Assembly: GCA_024278155.1 (NCBI GenBank)
Contig: JAJRTT010000514.1
Span: 1 to 6,475 of the forward strand
Direction: 5' to 3'
Length of the DNA stretch: 6,475 bases
Source of the DNA: Bacteroidota bacterium
GTDB lineage: Bacteria > Bacteroidota > Bacteroidia > Bacteroidales > JAADJA01
The position numbers were made by a program, and so were the translations under genes. The notes below the pieces were generated by a model. That model was not told where the DNA came from and did no database searches. It was given only the letters and a program-made list of their open reading frames with translations. Below, in pieces: positions 6,190 through 6,475 of the stretch (position 1 is the stretch's first letter; every line of letters starts with the position of its first letter).

Positions 6190-6211
6190 TATATATTAAG
6201 GAGAAGTTATG
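6190..6211 (+). repeat. Right copy of the imperfect 22-base direct repeat bounding the island
   Basis: This copy has the same TATATA-NN-AAGGA-NN-AGTT-ATG form as bases 254-275 and agrees at 18 of 22 positions. It ends in the korB start codon. If the ancestral korA-korB spacer looked like the 22-base korA-xisH spacer, the island would have been placed between two copies of the korB leader. Confidence 0.55.
6198..6203 (+). promoter_or_regulatory. Ribosome binding site of korB (AAGGAG)
   Basis: AAGGAG lies 5 bases before the ATG at 6209 and decides the start. A second in-frame ATG at 6275, closer to the conserved part of the protein, has no comparable site upstream, so translation most likely begins at 6209 and includes the repeat-encoded extension. 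Confidence 0.7.
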
Positions 6212-6475
6212 GTAACTACAGTAACACTCGAAGAAAAACCAATCCAAAATTCAAAATCCAAAATCCAAAATCGGATGGTCCAAAATCGGGCAGTCAATTA
6301 CAACGATTATTTACGCAACGACAAAATGCCTTCGCTGTGGTGTTCCGGCTGTGGCGACGGGTTGATAATGAAGGCGCTAATTCGGGCTGTGGATGAACTG
6401 GAATGGGAGCAAAATAACATAGCGGTCGTTTCCGGTATTGGCTGCTCCGGGCGGATGAGCAGTTATCTTGATTTC
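6209..6475 (+). CDS. korB: 2-oxoacid:ferredoxin oxidoreductase beta subunit, N-terminal part (partial)
   Basis: The first 89 codons of a gene that runs out of the window. The product is the thiamine diphosphate-binding beta subunit that pairs with the alpha subunit at the left edge to oxidise a 2-oxoacid, probably 2-oxoglutarate, with ferredoxin as acceptor. Diagnostic segments are NYNDYLRNDKMPSLWCSGCGDG (residues 31-52), where the CxGCG motif is characteristic of the beta subunit, and the later VVSGIGCSGRMSSYLDF. Residues 11-28 are unusual: they are encoded by a 7-base tandem repeat, giving Q/N/S/K-rich sequence absent from usual KorB starts, which begin just before the NYNDYLR segment. A strong AAGGAG precedes the ATG at 6209. 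The gene is cut off from korA by the xisHI and restriction cluster and may depend on readthrough transcription or its own promoter. Confidence 0.93.
   Translation, partial: MVTTVTLEEKPIQNSKSKIQNRMVQNRAVNYNDYLRNDKMPSLWCSGCGDGLIMKALIRAVDELEWEQNNIAVVSGIGCSGRMSSYLDF
6241..6268 (+). repeat. Heptanucleotide tandem repeat (AATCCAA) inside korB
   Basis: Four units in a row: AATCCAA, AATTCAA, AATCCAA, AATCCAA, with degenerate copies after it (AATCGGA, then GTCCAA-AATCGGG up to 6290). Seven is not a multiple of three, so gain or loss of one unit would shift the korB frame. Repeats of this type are usually intergenic; here the unit has become part of the coding start. Confidence 0.8.

Larger units (their letters stand above)
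5980..6208 (+). other. Repeat-rich intergenic region between res and korB
   Basis: No gene is seen in these 229 bases. It holds a short GC hairpin just after res (GCGG-CAAG-CCGC, 5990-6001), a tandem 14-base repeat (6003-6028), a hairpin CGCAA-ATG-TTGCG (6050-6062), two copies of ATAACGCA (6046-6053 and 6073-6080), GGCAAA/TTTGCC arms (6081-6086 and 6117-6122), and a long stem CGTTATGG/CCATAATG (6129-6136 and 6160-6167, one wobble). None is followed by a T run, so I call no terminator. No good promoter for korB is evident, though korB may need one here if transcripts from korA do not extend through the island. Confidence 0.55.

Noticed and set aside
6140..6197. Promoter for korB (TTGTTG with CATAAT, or TATATT at 6192)
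   Set aside because: The first pair is only 15 bases apart with a poor -35; the TATATT box lies on top of the ribosome binding site and has no -35 at the right distance.
6003..6290. Possible CRISPR array
   Set aside because: The units are only 7-14 bases long, tandem and without unique spacers of 30-40 bases; no cas gene is present.

Overview
The window carries a defence-type gene cluster lying between the two genes of a 2-oxoacid:ferredoxin oxidoreductase. The left edge (bases 1-250) is the last part of the alpha subunit (korA-like). The right edge (from 6209) is the first 89 codons of the beta subunit (korB-like). These genes normally sit next to each other, so the roughly 5.9 kb between them looks like an insertion. 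The pairing of a two-subunit KorAB enzyme with xisH/xisI genes and short heptanucleotide-type repeats suggests a bacterium of the Chloroflexota (Anaerolineae-like), with a cyanobacterium-like source as a weaker alternative. This is inference from gene content, not a proven assignment.

Layout, all genes on the + strand: korA end (1-250); xisH (273-689) and xisI (677-1012), overlapping by 13 bases; a 152-base gap with two inverted repeats and a -10-like box; a type III restriction-modification operon made of mod (1165-3138), a small unknown AT-rich ORF of 92 codons (3143-3421) and res (from 3418); a 229-base repeat-rich gap (5980-6208); and korB (6209 onward, cut by the window end).

The type III system: Mod has DPPY (215-218) before FAGSGTT (475-481), the beta-class N6-adenine methyltransferase order, and looks intact. 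Res has the superfamily 2 helicase motifs, but its reading frame is broken by one in-frame TAA at 5194-5196. The same frame stays open after the stop to 5979 and encodes the PD-(D/E)xK endonuclease domain. As read, the locus has an intact methyltransferase, a helicase lacking its nuclease, and a nuclease piece without a good start. It is either a decayed (methylation-only) system or a sequence error.

Further points of interest are an imperfect 22-base direct repeat at the two ends of the island, each copy ending in the start codon of the next gene (xisH or korB), and a heptanucleotide tandem repeat inside the korB coding start. No wholly new system is evident. The least explained parts are the 92-codon ORF between mod and res and the role of xisHI beside a restriction system.
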